From Gymnothorax reevesii (taxonomy: Eukaryota; Chordata; Actinopteri; Anguilliformes; Muraenidae), in assembly GCA_029721435.1 (NCBI GenBank), contig CM056574.1:71343501-71407500 (forward strand): a DNA stretch of 64,000 nt, given 5' to 3'. Positions 22,771-36,598 of the stretch are shown here, one piece after another. How positions within the stretch are numbered: position 1 is the first letter of the stretch; every line of letters begins with the position of its first letter. Position numbers and translations under genes: made by a program. The notes beneath the pieces are model-generated. The model was given only the letters and a program-made list of their open reading frames with translations, was not told where the DNA came from and did not search any database.

Positions 22771-25700
22771 ATTAAAGCTGCAAGCAGCGTTGAAAGGGCC
22801 CTCGCCCCCCTCGTGCACGTTGGGGAGGCAGCAAGATCCTGATGGGTGCAAGTGTCCATTCACAGCCGTTGGACGCTGTTGGACCGCGGACAATGTGTTT
22901 TCCTGAGGGGAGTGCAAAAATTTTCTGGAGGGCGCTATGATATCATTTTGACATGTGTGTGCGCAAAATCTACAACATAGTAATCGTAATACCGAGCTCC
23001 ATGAGTGTGTTGATTTTTGTAAATTTTCCAGCATGTTTAGACCTTCAAAAGAGCAATTCTTCTATAAATTTGATTGGGGGCGCTATAGAGCCATTTTGCC
23101 TCATTTAGTGCCAATTGATGGACGATATTAAAGAAAATAAGACATTTATAATTTGTGCTAGGTTTTGCAAGTTTTGACGCATTCTCAGGCCTTAAAACGT
23201 GTGTTCAAAAAAACTTGGAAGAACGCAGGAAATAGCTCATAGCTCACTTTCTGTTTGACCAAAAAATTTCAAAAAATTAAGCATTACCCGGAATGACGAA
23301 TGCAATGATCACACCAAATTTCATGAACATTCAAACACTTTTATCTTAACATGACCATATCTAGAGGGCGCTCTGGAGCCACCTAGGACCTCCTGATCCA
23401 ATATTAGCATTTGTTTATACTTCGGAGGACAATTTTATCAAGCAAAGGAAGTTTCAGGCAAATCCCACAAAGTATGTGGGAGTAAAAGCAACTTCCTGTT
23501 TCATGGCGGGACATCAAAATTCGCCGCGACGCCACGGTTACATCGTTCGATGAAATCAAAATAGCTTCACAATTTAACATCAGCAATGTCTTTAGAAATC
23601 ATTTGCCAAATATTAAGTTGATCGGATAAAATCTCTCGGAGGAGTTCGTTAAAGTGCGACACCTGTGAATGGCGAAAAATCTAAAAAAGTTGCAATTTCA
23701 ATTAAAAATGGCGGACTTCCTGTTGGGTCTAGGTCATGGCACCAAGAGACTTTTTTTTAGGTCACAAGATATTCCACATGTCCACCGAAGTTCATACATG
23801 CAGGTCAACCACGGTGCGAGGGCTGCTTTTTTGAAATTTTCCAGGGGGCGCTATAATGCCATTTTTGCCACGCCTATATGTAATTTTTTTATCAGTGTAA
23901 CTGGAAGGATGGTCTTCAGAAATGTACAAAATTTTGGGAGTTTTTGAGCATGCTGAGACCCTCAAAAAGGCAATTATTTTTAAAATTTGATTGGGGCGCT
24001 TTAGAGCCATAATGCCTCATTTACTGCCAATTATTGTCTCAAATCGAAGACAATCGGACAAGTATCATTTTTGCAAAGTTTTGCAAGTTTTCAAGTATGC
24101 TAAGGCCTTCAAATGTGTGTTCGTAAAATTTGGAATAACGCAGGAAATGGCTCATAGCGCACTTCCTGTTTGGCCGAAAAATTTCAAAAAAATAAGTATG
24201 GCCCAAAAATACCAATGCAATGATCAAACCAAATTTCATGAACATTCAAGCACTTTTATATCAACATGGCCGGGTCAAGAGGGCACTGTGGAGCCACTTG
24301 ACCACACCCAATCCAATATCAACATATATTTATATTTGGAAGTAGACTACTATTAAGCCTGTAAAGTTTCAAGCAAATCTCACAATGCATGTGCTCATAA
24401 AAGCAACTTCCATTTTCATGGCGGAACATCGAAATTCGCCGCAACGCCACGGACACAATTTTCGATGAATCCAAAAAAGCTTCGCAATTTAACATGGAGA
24501 AGGTCTTTAGATGGCCTGTGCCAAATTTTAAGTTGATCGAATAAAATCTCTAGGAGGAGTTCGTTAAAATACGACACCTGTGAATGGCAAAAAAAATTAA
24601 AAAAAGTTGCAATTTCAATTAAAAATGGCAGCCTTCCTGTTGACTCTAGGTCATTGCACCAAGAGACTTTTTTGTAGGTCTCGGCATATTCCACATGTCT
24701 ACCGAATTTCATACATGTGGGTTTACCGGGCTGCGAGGGCTGCTTATTTGAAATTTTCCAGGGGGCGCTATAATGCCATTTTTGCCACACCTATTTGTAA
24801 ATTTTTTATTAGTGTAATAGGACTGATGTTCTTTAAAATTGTACAAAATTTTGTGAGTTTTTGAGCATGCTGAAACCCTCAAAAGGGTAATTCTTTTAAA
24901 AATCGTATTGGGGGCGCTATAGAGCCATGATGCCTCATTTACTGCCAATTTTTGTTTCAAATTGAAGACAATGTGACAAATAAAATTTTAGCTAAGTCTT
25001 GCAAGTTTTCGAGTATGCTAAGGCCTTCAAATGTGTGTTCATAAAATTTGGAATAACGCAGGAAATGACTCATAGCTCACTTCCTGTTTGGCCGAAAAAT
25101 TTCAAAAAAATCAGCACAGCCCAGAAAAACAAATGCAATCATCAGACCAAATTTCATGAACATTCACGCACTTTTATATCAACATGGCCGTGTCAAGAGG
25201 GCGCTGTAGAGCCACCTGACCACACCCACTCCAATATCAAGATATAGGTATATTTGGAATTAGACTATCATTAAGCCTGTAAAGTTTCACGTAAATCTCC
25301 CAAAGCATATGCTCATAAAAGCAACTTCCATTTTCATGGCGGAACATCGAAATTCGCCGCGACGCCACGGATACAAAGTTCGATGAATCCAAAAAAGCTT
25401 CGCAATTTAACATCGGCGACGTCTTTCAATGTCATATGCCAAATTTGAAGTTGATCAGATAAAATCTCTAGGAGGAGTTCGTTAAAGTACGATGCCTGTG
25501 AATTGCAAAAAATTTAAAAAAATTGCAAATTCAATTAAAAATGGCGGACTTCCTGTTGCGTCTAGGTCATGGCACCAAGAGACTTTTTTTTAGGTCTTGG
25601 CATTGTACATATGTCTACCGAATTTGGAACATGTAGATTAAACACGCTGCGAGGGCTGCTTCATTGAAATTTTCTAGGTGGCGCTGTAATGCAATTTTGC

Positions 25701-26368
25701 CACATTTTTCTTCAAGCCTTATATCCTAGTAAATAGTATGAGCAGCTTAAAAGGTCTGCAAAGTTTCGTGAGTTTTTCGAGCATGCTGAGGCCCTCAAAA
25801 ATGCAATTATGTATTAGGGGGCGCTATAGAGCTACCATGTCAAACCAAGTGCCAAATGAGATATCGAATCAAAGTATTTAATATTTTTAGTCTATGAGCC
25901 AAGTTTGGTGAATTTTCGAGCATAATAAGGCCCTCAAAAATGTGTTCGTAAAATCTGAAAAAACGCAGGAAATGGCTCATAGCTCACTTCCTGTGTGGCA
26001 AAAAAATTTCAAAAAAATTGACAAAAAAATTTATGATGACTACTATGACCCTATCAAATTTCGTGAGAATCCGAGCAAGTGCGTTCCAAAATGGCCGTGT
26101 GTTTGGTGGCGCTAAAGAGCCACTGGGGCATGTCCAAGCACAAAAATAATAATACTTTGCAATTTTCACCACGACTGACGTGTGGGCAAATTTTTGTGAG
26201 TTTTCGTGCATGGCAAAGCCATCAAAAATGCGTTCTCGCAGCAGAATAAAAAGAAGAAGAAGAAGAAGAAGAAGAATAATAAAAATCCCATCAAAAACAA
26301 TAGGTTCCTCGCACCTTCGGTGCCAGGACCCGTTCCGGGCCCTGGCACCGGTCGGTGCTCGGGCCCTA
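22771..26368 (+). repeat. Long family B unit with three internal ~915-bp repeats
   Basis: The acctgtgaatgg or gcctgtgaatgg landmark occurs at about 23661, 24575 and 25494, spacings of 914 and 919 bp. Between copies, ggcgct-type motifs follow a repeating spacing of about 285, 480 and 148 bp (for example 23365, 23845, 23993, then 24280, 24763, 24911). The unit ends with the full hairpin and gggccctaat, which directly continues into the next unit start. At 3.6 kb it is the best place to derive a family B consensus. Confidence 0.85.
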
Positions 26369-28090
26369 ATTAAAGCTGCAAGCAGCGTTGAAAGGGCCCT
26401 CGCCCCCCTTGTGCACGTTGGGGTGGCAGCAAGATCTTGATGGCTGCAGGTGTCCATTCAGAGCCATTGAACCCAGCTGGACCGCGTACAATGTGGTTTC
26501 CTGATGGGAGTCCAAAAATTTTCCGGATGGCGCTATGATACCATTTTGACTTGCCTGTGCGCAAAATCTTCAACACAGTAATCGTCATACTGGGCTCCAT
26601 GAGTGTGTTGATTTTTGTAAATTTTCCAGCATGTTTAGACTTTCAAAAGAGCAATTCTTTTATAAATATTGTTGGGGGCGCTATAGAGCCATTATGCCCC
26701 ATTTAGTGCCAATTCATGGATGTATTGAAGAGAATAAGACAGTTCTAATTTTTGGAAAGTTTTGCAAGTTTTGGAGCATTCTAAGGCCTAAAAACGTGTG
26801 TTCGTAAAATTTGGAAAAACGCAAGAAATAGCTCATAGCTCACTTCCTGTTTGGCAAAAAAATTTCAAAAAATTAACAATTGCAGAGAATGACTAATGCA
26901 ATGATCATATCAAATTTCATGAACTTTCAAGCACTTTTATCTGAACATGGCCATATGTAGAGGGCGCTGTGGAGCCACCTGGCACCTTTCAATATAAAAT
27001 AAGCATATATCTATACTTGGGCGGACAATTTTATCAAGCTTGGAAAGTTTCAGGCAAATCCCACAAAGTATGTGGAATTGAAAGCAACTTCCTGTTTCAT
27101 GGCAGGACATCAAAATTCGCCATGACGCCACGGATGCATCGTTCGATGAAATCAAAAAAGCTTCGCAATTTAACGTCAGCAAGGTTTTTAGATATTATAT
27201 GCCAAATTTTAAGTTGATCGGATAAAATCTCTAGGAGGAGTTAGTTAAAGTACGACACCTGTGAATGGCAAAAAAAAAAAAAAAAGTTGCAATTTCAATT
27301 AAAAATGGCAGCCTTCCTGTTGAGTCTAGGTCATGGCACCAAGAGACTTTTTTGTAGGTCTCGGCATATTCCACATGTCTACCGAATTTCATACATGTGG
27401 GTTTACCGGGCTGCGAGGGCTGCTTATTTGAAATTTTCCAGGGGGCGCTATAATGCCATTTTTGCCATGTCGATTTGTAAGTTTTTTGTCAGAGTAATAC
27501 GAATGATGGTTTTTATATATTTACAAAATTTTGTGAGTTTTCGAACATGCTGAGACCCTCAAAAGTCCAATTCTTTTAAAAATCTGATTGGGGGCGCTTA
27601 AGAGCCATTGTGCCAAATTTAGTGTATATTGATGTATAAAATTGAAGACAATAAGACAATTATAATTTGTGCAACTTTTTGCAAGATTTTGAGTATTCTA
27701 AGGCTTCCAAACATGTGTTTCTAAAATTTGGAAAAACGCAGGAAATCGCTCATAGCTCACTTCCTGTGAGGCAAAAAAATTTATGATGACTACTATGACT
27801 CTATAAAATTTCGTGAGAATCCGAGCAAGTGCGTTCCAAAATGGCCGTGTGTTTGGTGGCGCTATAGAGCCACCGGGGCATGTCCAAGCACAAAAATAAT
27901 AATACTTTGCAATTTTCACGACGACTGACGTGTGGGCAAATTTTTGTGAGTTTTCGTGCATGGCAAAGCCCTCAAAAATGCGTTCTTGCAGCAGAATAAA
28001 AAGAAGAAGAAGAAGAAGAATAATAAAAATCCCATCAAAAACAATAGGTTCCTCGCACCTTCGGTGCCAGGGCCCGGTGCTCGGGCCCTA
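26369..28090 (+). repeat. Short family B unit, single internal repeat
   Basis: The 1.72-kb unit has both ends and one tgtgaatggc landmark near 27260. Its end is collapsed: the sequence runs ttcggtgccagggcccggtg directly into ctcgggcccta, so most of the right hairpin arm is gone. The 5' 1.1 kb is very similar to the 28091 unit and to 17515-18600. Confidence 0.85.
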
Positions 28091-30840
28091 ATTAAAGCTG
28101 CAAGCAGCGTTGAAAGGGCCCTCGCCCCCCCTGTGCACATTGGGGTGGCAGCAAGATCTTGATGGCTGCAAGTGTCCATTTAGAGCCATTGGACACAGCT
28201 GGACCACGTACAATGTGGTTTCCTGATGGGAGTGCAAAAATTTTCTGGAGGGCGCTATGATTCCATTTTGACTTGCCTGTGCACAAAATCTACAACACAG
28301 TAATCGTAATACGGGGCTCCATGAGTGTTTTGATTTTTGTAAATTTTCCAGCATGTTTAGACTTTCAAAAGAGCAATTCTTTTATAAATATTATTGGGGG
28401 CGCTATAGAGCCATTATGCGCCATTTAGTGCCAATTGATGGATGTATTGAAGAGAATAAGACAGTTCTAATTTTTGGATGGTTTTGCAAGATTGGAGCAT
28501 TCTAAGGCCTTAAAACGTGTGTTCGTAAAATTTGGAAAAACGCAGGAAATAGCTCATAGCTCACTTCCTGTTTGGCCAAAAAATTTCAAAAAATTAACAA
28601 TTGCGGAGAATGACTAATGCAATGACCATACCAAATTTCATGAACTTTCAAGCACTTTTATCTGAACATGGCCATATCTAGAGGGCGCTGTGGAGCCACC
28701 TGGCACCTCTCGATATAAAATAAGTATATATCTATACTTGGGCGGACAATTTTATCAAGCTTGGAAAGTTTCAGGCAAATCCCACAAAGTATGTGGAATT
28801 GAAAGCAACTTCCTGTTTCATGGCAGAACATCAAAATTCGCCGTGACGCCACGGATGCATCGTTCGATGAAATCTAAAAAGCTTCGCAATTTAACGTCAG
28901 CAAGGTTTTGAGATATTATATGCCAAATTTTGAGTTCATCGGATAAAATCTCTAGGAGGAGTTTGTAAAAGTACAACACCTGTGAATGGCATAAAATCCA
29001 AAAAATTTGCAATTTCAATTAAAAATGGCGGACTTCCTGTTGAGTCTAGGTCATGGCACCAAGAGACTTTTTTTTAGGTCTCAGGATTTTCCACATGTCT
29101 ATCGAATTTCATACATGTAGGTTTACCAGGCTGCGAGGGCTGCTTATTTAAAATTTTCCAGGGGGCGCTATAGTGAAATTTTTGCCATGTCTATATATAA
29201 GTTTTTTGTAAGAGTAATACCAATGATGGTCTTTATACATTTACAAAATTTTGTGAGTTTTAGAACATGCTGAGACCCTCAAAATGGCAATTCTTTTAAA
29301 AATCTGATTGGGGGCGCTATCGAGCCAATGTGCCAAATTTTGTGTGAATTGATATATAAAATTAAAGATAATAAGACAATTATAATTCGTGCAACTTTTT
29401 GCAAGATTTCGAGTATTCTTAAGCATCCAAACATGTGTTTATAAAATTAGAAAAAATGCAGGAAATGGCGCATAGCTCACTTCCTGTTTGGCCAAAAAAT
29501 TTCAAAAAAATTGATACAACTCGACATGAACAAAGCAATGATCACACCAAATTTCATGAACATTCAAGCACTTTTATCTCAACATGGCCGTTTCAAGAGG
29601 GCGCTGTGGAGCCACCTGACCACACCCAATCTAATATCAACATATAGATCTAGTTGGAAGTGGACTCCTATAAAGCCTGTAAAGTTTCGCGCAAATCTCA
29701 CAAAGCATGTGCGCGTAAAACCAACTTCCTGTTTCATGGCGGAACATCGAAATTCGCCGCGACGCCACGGATACAAAGTTCAATAAATCCAAAAAAGCTT
29801 CGCAATTTAACATTGACAAGGTCTTAAGATGTTAAATTCAAAATTTTATGTTGATCGGATAAAATCTCTAGGAGGAGTTCGTTAAAGTACGAAGCCTGTG
29901 AATGGCAAAAAATTTAAAAAATTTGCAAATTCAATTAAAAATGGCGGACTTCCTGTCGAGTCTAGGTCATGGCACCAAGAGACTTTTTTTAGGTCTTGGC
30001 ATAGTACACATGTCCACCGAATTTTGTACATGTAGGTCAAACACGCTGCGAGGGCTGCTTCATTGAAATTTTCTAGGTGGCGCTGTAATGCAATTTTGCC
30101 ACATCCATCTGTAAACCCTAAATCCTAGTAAAAAGTAAGACCAGCTTAATATGTTTGCAAAGTTTTGTGAGTTTTCAAGCATGCTGAGGCCCTCAAAAAT
30201 GCAATTTTGTATTAGGGGGCGCTATAGAGCTACCATGTCACACTCAGTGCCAAATGAGATATCGAATCAAAGAACGTAAAATTTCTAGTCTATGAGCCAA
30301 GTTTGATGAGTTTTCGAGTATGATAAAACCCTCAAAAATGTGTTCGTAAAATCAGAAAAAACGCAGGAAATGGCTCATAGCTCACTTCCTGTGGGGCAAA
30401 AAAATTTCAAAAAAATTTACAAAAAAATTTATGATGACTTCTATGACTCTATAAAATTTCGTGAGAATCCGAGCAAGTGCGTTCCAAAATGGCCGCGTGT
30501 TTGGTGGCGCTATAGAGCCACCGGGGCATTTCCAAGCACAAAAATAATAATACTTTGCAATTTTCACGACGACTGACGTGTGGGCAAATTTTTGTGAGTT
30601 TTCGTGCATGGCAAAGCCCTCAAAAATGCGTTCTCGCAGCAGAATAAAAAGAAGAAGAAGAAGAAGAAGAAGAAAAATCCCATCAAAAACAATAGGTTCC
30701 TCGCACCTTCGGTGCCAGGACCCATTCCGGGCCCTGGCACCGGTCGGTGCTCGGGCCCTAATAATAAAAATCCCATCAAAAACAATAGGTTCCTCGCACC
30801 TTCGGTGCCAGGACCCGTTCCGGGCCCTGCTCGGGCCCTA
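28091..30840 (+). repeat. Family B unit with two internal repeats and a duplicated end
   Basis: Landmarks at 28978 and 29894 are 916 bp apart. The end region is duplicated: a first complete end with hairpin reaches gggcccta at about 30760, then aaaatcccatcaaaaacaat restarts a second end copy. The second copy lacks ggcaccggtcggt and stops at 30840. The next unit begins immediately. Confidence 0.85.
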
Positions 30841-32487
30841 ATTAAAGCTGCAAGCAGTGTTGAAAGGGCCCTCGCACCCCTAGTGCACGTTGGGGTGGCA
30901 GCAAGATCTTGATGGGTGCAGGTGTCCATTCAGAGCCATTGGACACTGCTAGACTGTGTACAATGTGGTTTCTTGAGGGGAGTGCAAAAATTTTCTGGAG
31001 GGCGCTATGAAACCATTTTGAAATGCCTGTGCTCAAAATCGACAACATACTAATTGTAATACCTGGCTCCATGAGTGTGCTGATTTTTGTAAATTTTCCA
31101 GCATCTTTAGACCTTCAAAAGGGCAATTCTTTTATAAATCTAACTGGGGGCGCTATAGAGCCATTATGCCACATTTAGTGCCAATTGATGGATAACATCA
31201 AAGAGAATACGTCACTGATAATTTGTGCAAGGTTTCGCAAGTTTCGGAGGATTCTAAGGCCTTAAAACGTGTGTTCCTAAAATTTAGAAAAACGCAGGAA
31301 ATAGCTCATAGCTCACTTCCTGTTCGGCCAAAAAATTTAAAAAAATTAAGTCGTGCTCGGAATGACTAATGCAATGATCACACAAAATTTCATGAACATT
31401 CAAGCACTTTTATCTTCACGTGGCCATATCTAGAGGGTGCTGTGGAGCCACCTGGCCACTCCCAAACTTATATTAGCATATATTTAAACTTGGGAGGACA
31501 ATATTATCAAGCTTGGAAAGTTTTAGGCAAATTACACAAAGTATGTGGGATTAAAACCAACTTCCTGTTTCATGGCGGGATATCGAAATTCGCGCCACGC
31601 CACGGATACATCATTCAATGAATCCAAAAAAGCTTCGCAATTTAACATCAGCAAGGTCTTTTGATATGATTCGCCAAATTTTGAGGTGATCGGATTAAAT
31701 CTCTAGGAGGAGTTCGTTAAAGTACGACACCTGTGAATGGCAAAAAATCCAAAAAATTTGCGAATTCAATTAAAAATGGCGGACTTCCTGTTGAGCCTAG
31801 GTTAAGGCACCAGGTGACTTTTTTTCTTCTTCATCTTCCACATGTCCACCGAATTTAATACATGCAGGTCAATCACGGTGTGAGGGCTGTTTCATTGAAA
31901 TTTTCTAGGTGGCGCTATAATGCCATTTTGCCACTATAAGCTGTAAAACCTATATGATAGTACAATGTTTAATCGACTTAATCGGTCTACCAAATTTGGT
32001 GAGTTTTTGAGCATGCTGAAGCCATCAAAAATGCAATTATGCATTAAGGGGCGCTATAGAGCCATAATGTCACATTTAGTGCCAAATGGGATATTAAATC
32101 GAACAACTTCATCTTGTCAACCTCTCTGTAAAGTTTGGCGAGTTTTTAAGTATGATAGGGCCCTCAAAAATGTGTTTGAAACATCTGGAGAAATGCAGGA
32201 AATGGCTCATAGCTCACTGCCTGTGCGGAGAAAAAATTTCAAAAAAATTGACAAAGCCCTTCAATATGCCTTCTACAACCCCACCAAATTTTGTGAGAAT
32301 CCGAGCAAGTGCGTTCCAATTTGCCGCGTGTTTGGTGGCACTATAGAGCCACCGGGGCATGCACAAGTACATATACTGCAAAAAAGTAAATTTTTTGCAA
32401 GGCCTGATGTGCTTGCCAATTTTCATGAGTTTTTGACCACATTTAGGCCCTCAAAAATGCAATTCATTTCGGAGAAAAATAATAATA
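30841..32487 (+). repeat. Family B unit with a variant 3' end
   Basis: The unit starts attaaagctgcaagcagtg and has one tgtgaatggc landmark near 31730. Its 3' portion differs from its neighbours: tttcaccg-type phrases are replaced by tgcacaagtacatatactgc, and the end reads ttcggagaaaaataataat with no hairpin. The same variant appears inverted at 15502. It may be a subfamily or a product of exchange between families. Confidence 0.8.
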
Positions 32488-35005
32488 ATTAATGCTGCAA
32501 GCAGCGTTGAAAGGGCCCTTGCACCCCTTGTGCACGTTGGGGTGGCAGCAAGATCCTGATGGGTGCAGGTGTCCATTTAGAGCCATTGGACACTGCTGGA
32601 CCGCGTACAATGTGTTTTCCTGAGGGGAGTGCAAAAATATTCTGCAGGGCGCTATGATACCATTTTGACATGCTTGTGCGCAAAATCTACAACATAGTAA
32701 TTGTAATATCAAGCTCTATAAGTGTGTTGATTTTTGTAAATTTTCCAGCATGTTTAGACCTTCAAAAGAGCAATTCTTTTATAAATCTGATTGGGGGCGC
32801 TATACAGCCGTTATGCCACATTTAGTGCCAATTGATGGATGATATTAAACAAAATAAGACATTTATAATTGGTGCAAGGTTTTGCAAGTTTTGAAGCATC
32901 CTAAGGCCTTAAAACGTGTGTTCAGAAAAATTTGGAAAAACGCAGCAAATAGCTCATAGCTCACTTCCTGTTTGGACAAAAAATTTCAAAAAATGAAACA
33001 TTGCCGGGAATGACGAATGCAATGATCACACCAAATTTCATGAACATTCAAGCACTTTTATGTTAACATGACCATATCTAGAGGGCGCTGTGGAGCCACC
33101 TAGCACCTCCCGATCCAATATTAGCATATGTTTTTACTTCGGAGGACAATTTTATCAAGCAGAGGAAGTTCCGGGCAAATCCCACAAAGCATGTGGCAGT
33201 AAAAGCAACTCCCTGTTTCATGGCGGGATATCAAAATTCGCCGCGAAGCCACGGATACATTGTTCGATGAAATGAAAAAAGCTTCGCAATTTAACATTAG
33301 CAAGGTCTTAAGTTATTATTTGCCAAATATTAAGTTGATCGGATAAAGTCTCTAGGAGGAGTTTGTTAAAGTACGACGCCTGTGAATGGCAAAAAATCAA
33401 AAAAAGTTGCAATTTCAATTAAAAATGGAGGACTTCCTGTTGAGTCTAGGTCATGGAAAAAGAGACTTTTTTTTAGGTCTCAGCATATTCCACATGTCTA
33501 CCGAATTTCATACATGTGGGTTTACCAGGCTGTGAGGGCTGCTTATTTGAAATTATCCAGGGGGCGCTATTATGACAATTTTGCCAAGCCTATTTATAAG
33601 CTTTTTATCAGAGTAATACGAATGATGATTTTTATACATTTACAAAATTTTGTGAGTTTTTAAACATGCTGAGACCCTCAAAAGACCAATTCTTTTTAAA
33701 ATCTGATTGGGGGCGCTATAGAGCCATGGTACCAAATTTAGTGCAAATTGATGAAGAAGATTGAACACAATAAGACAATTATAATTTGTGCAACTTTTTG
33801 CAAGATTTCGAGTATTCTAAGGCTTCCAAATATGTGTTAATAAAATTTGGAAAAACGCAGGAAATGGCTCATAGCTCACTTCCTGTTTGGCCAAAAAATT
33901 CCAAAAAAATTACCATAACCTGACATGACAAATGCAATGATCAGACCAAATTTCATGAACATTCAAGCACTTTTATCTCGACATGGTTGTGTCAAGAGGG
34001 CGCTGTGGAGCCACCTGACCACACCCAATCCAATATCAACATATAGTTCTACTTGGAAGTAGACTCTTATGAAGCCTGTAAAGTTTTGCGCAAATCTCAC
34101 AAAGCATGTGCGCGGAAAACCAACTTCCTGTTTCATGGCGAAACATTGAAATTTGCCGCGACGCCACGGATACAAAGTTCAATGAATCCAAAAAGCGTTG
34201 AGTCTAGGTCATGGCACCAAGAGACTTTTTTTTAGGTTTTGGCATAGTACACATGTCTACCAAATTTTGTACATGTAGGTTAAACATGCTGCGAGGGCTG
34301 CTTCATTGAAATTTTCTAGGTGGCGCTGTAATGCAATTTTGCCACGCTCATCTGTAAACCCTGTATCCTAGTAAACAGTATGACCAACTTAATAGATGTG
34401 CAAAGTAACGTGAGTTTTCGAGCATGCTGAGGCCCTCAAAAATGCAATTATGTATTAGGGGGCGCTATAGAGCTACCATGTCACCCTTAGTGCCAAATGA
34501 GATATCAAATGAAAGAGCCTAATATTTCTAGTCTATCAGCCAAGTTTGGTGAATTTTCGAGTATGATAAGACCCTCAAAAATGTGTTCGTAAAATCTGAA
34601 AAAACGCAGAAAATGACTCATACCTCACTTCCTGTGAGGCAAAAAATTTTCAAAAAAATTGACAGAAAAATACATTATGACTACTATGACCCCATCGAAT
34701 TTCGTGAGAATCTGAGCAAGTGCGTTCCAAAATGGCCGCGTGTTTGGTGGCGCTATAGAGCCACCTAGGCATGTCTGAGCACAAAAATAGTAATAGTTTG
34801 CAATTTTCACCCAACTGACGTGTAGGCAAATTTTTGTGAGTTTTCGTGCATGGCAAAGCCCTCAAAAATGCGTTCTCGCAGCAGAATAAAAAGAAGAAGA
34901 AGAATAATAATAATAATAAAAATCCCATCAAAAACAATAGGTTCCTCGCACCTTCGGTGCCAGGACCCGTTCCGAGCCCTGGCACCGGTCGGTGCTCGGG
35001 CCCTA
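32488..35005 (+). repeat. Family B unit with an internal deletion
   Basis: The start has one base changed (attaatgctgcaagcagcg). A landmark is present near 33379, but the second expected module is missing. At about 34192 the sequence jumps from gaatccaaaaagc to gttgagtctagg, omitting roughly 180 bp found in sister copies (compare 29790-29960). The hairpin end is complete. Confidence 0.8.
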
Positions 35006-36598
35006 ATTAAAGCTGCAAGCAGCGTTGAAAGGGCCCTCGCACCCCTCTTGCACGTTGGGGTGGCAGCAAGATCTTGATGGCTGCAGGTGTCCATTCAGAG
35101 CCATTGGACACAGCTGGACCGCGTACAAAGTGGTTTCCTGATGGGAGTGCAAAAATTTTCTGGAGGGCGCTATGATACCATTTTGACATGCCTGTGCGCA
35201 AAATCGACACCATACTAATTGTAATACCGCGCTCCATGAGTGTGTTGATTTTTGTAAATTTTCTAGCATGTTTAGACCTTCAAAAGGACAATTCTTTTAT
35301 AAATCTGACTGGGGGCGCTATAGAGCCATTATGCCACATTTAGTGCCAATTGATACATGACATCGTAGAGAATAAGACATTGATAATTTGTGCAAGGTTT
35401 CGCAAGTTTTTGAGGATTCTAAGGCCTTAAAACGTGTGTTTGTAAAATTTGGAAAAACACAGGAAATAGCTCATAGCTCACTTCCTGTTTGGCCAAAAAA
35501 TTTCAAAAAAATTTATATAACCCAACATGAACAATGCAATGATCACACTAAATTTCCTGAATATTCAAGCATTTTTATCTCAACATGGCCGTATCAAGAG
35601 GGCGCTGTGGAGCCACCTGACCATACCTAATCTAATATCAACATAAAGGTATACTTGGAAGTAGACTCTTATGAAGCCTGTAAAGTTTTGCGCAAATCCT
35701 ACAAAGCATGTGCGCATAAAACCAACTTCCTGTTTCATGGCGGAACATCGAAATTTGTCGCAACGCCACGGATACAAAGTTCGATGTATCCCAAAAAAAC
35801 TTCGCAATTTAACATCGACAAGGTCTTCAGATAAGTACGACGCCTGTGAATGGCAAAAAATAAAAAAAATTTGCAAATTCAATTAAAAATAGCGGACTTC
35901 CTGTTGAGTCTAGGTCATGGCACCAAGAGACTTTTTTTTAGGTCTTGACATAATCCACATGTTCACCGAATTTCGTACATGTAGGTTAAACACGCTGCGA
36001 GGGCTGCTTCATTGAAATTTTCTAGGTGGCGCTGTAATGCAATTTTGCCACATCCATCTGTAATCCCTAAATCCTAGTAAAGAGTATGACCAGCTTAATA
36101 GGTTTGCAAAGTTTGGTGAGTTTTTGAGCATGCTGAGGCCCTCAAAAATGCAATTATGTATTAAGGGGCGCTATAGAACTACCATGTCACACTTAGTGCC
36201 AAATGAGATATCGAATCAAGAAGCTTTATATTTTCAGTCTATTCGCCAAGTTTGGTGAGTTTTCGAGTATGATAAAGCCCTCAAAAATGTGTAAGTAAAA
36301 TCTGAAAAAACGCAGGAAATGGCTCATAGCTCACTTCCTGTCATGCAAAAAAATTACAAAAAAATTGACAAAAAAATTTATGATGACTACTATGACCCTA
36401 CCAAATTTCGTGAGAATCCGAGCAAGTGCGTTCCAAAATGGCCGAGTGTTTGGTGGCGCTTTCGAGCCACTGGGTCATGTCCAAGCACTAAATTAATAAT
36501 ACTTTGTAATTTTTACCACGTCTGATGTGTGGGCAAATTTTTGTGAGTTTTCGTGCATGGCAAAGCCCTCAAAAATGCGTTCTCGCAGCAGAATAATA
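35006..36598 (+). repeat. Family B unit, short form
   Basis: The 1.59-kb unit has a normal start and ends at gcagcagaataataat without the hairpin. At about 35834 the usual stretch between tcttcagat and agtacgacgcctgtgaatgg is missing (compare 29820-29890), a small deletion of roughly 65 bp. Confidence 0.8.
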
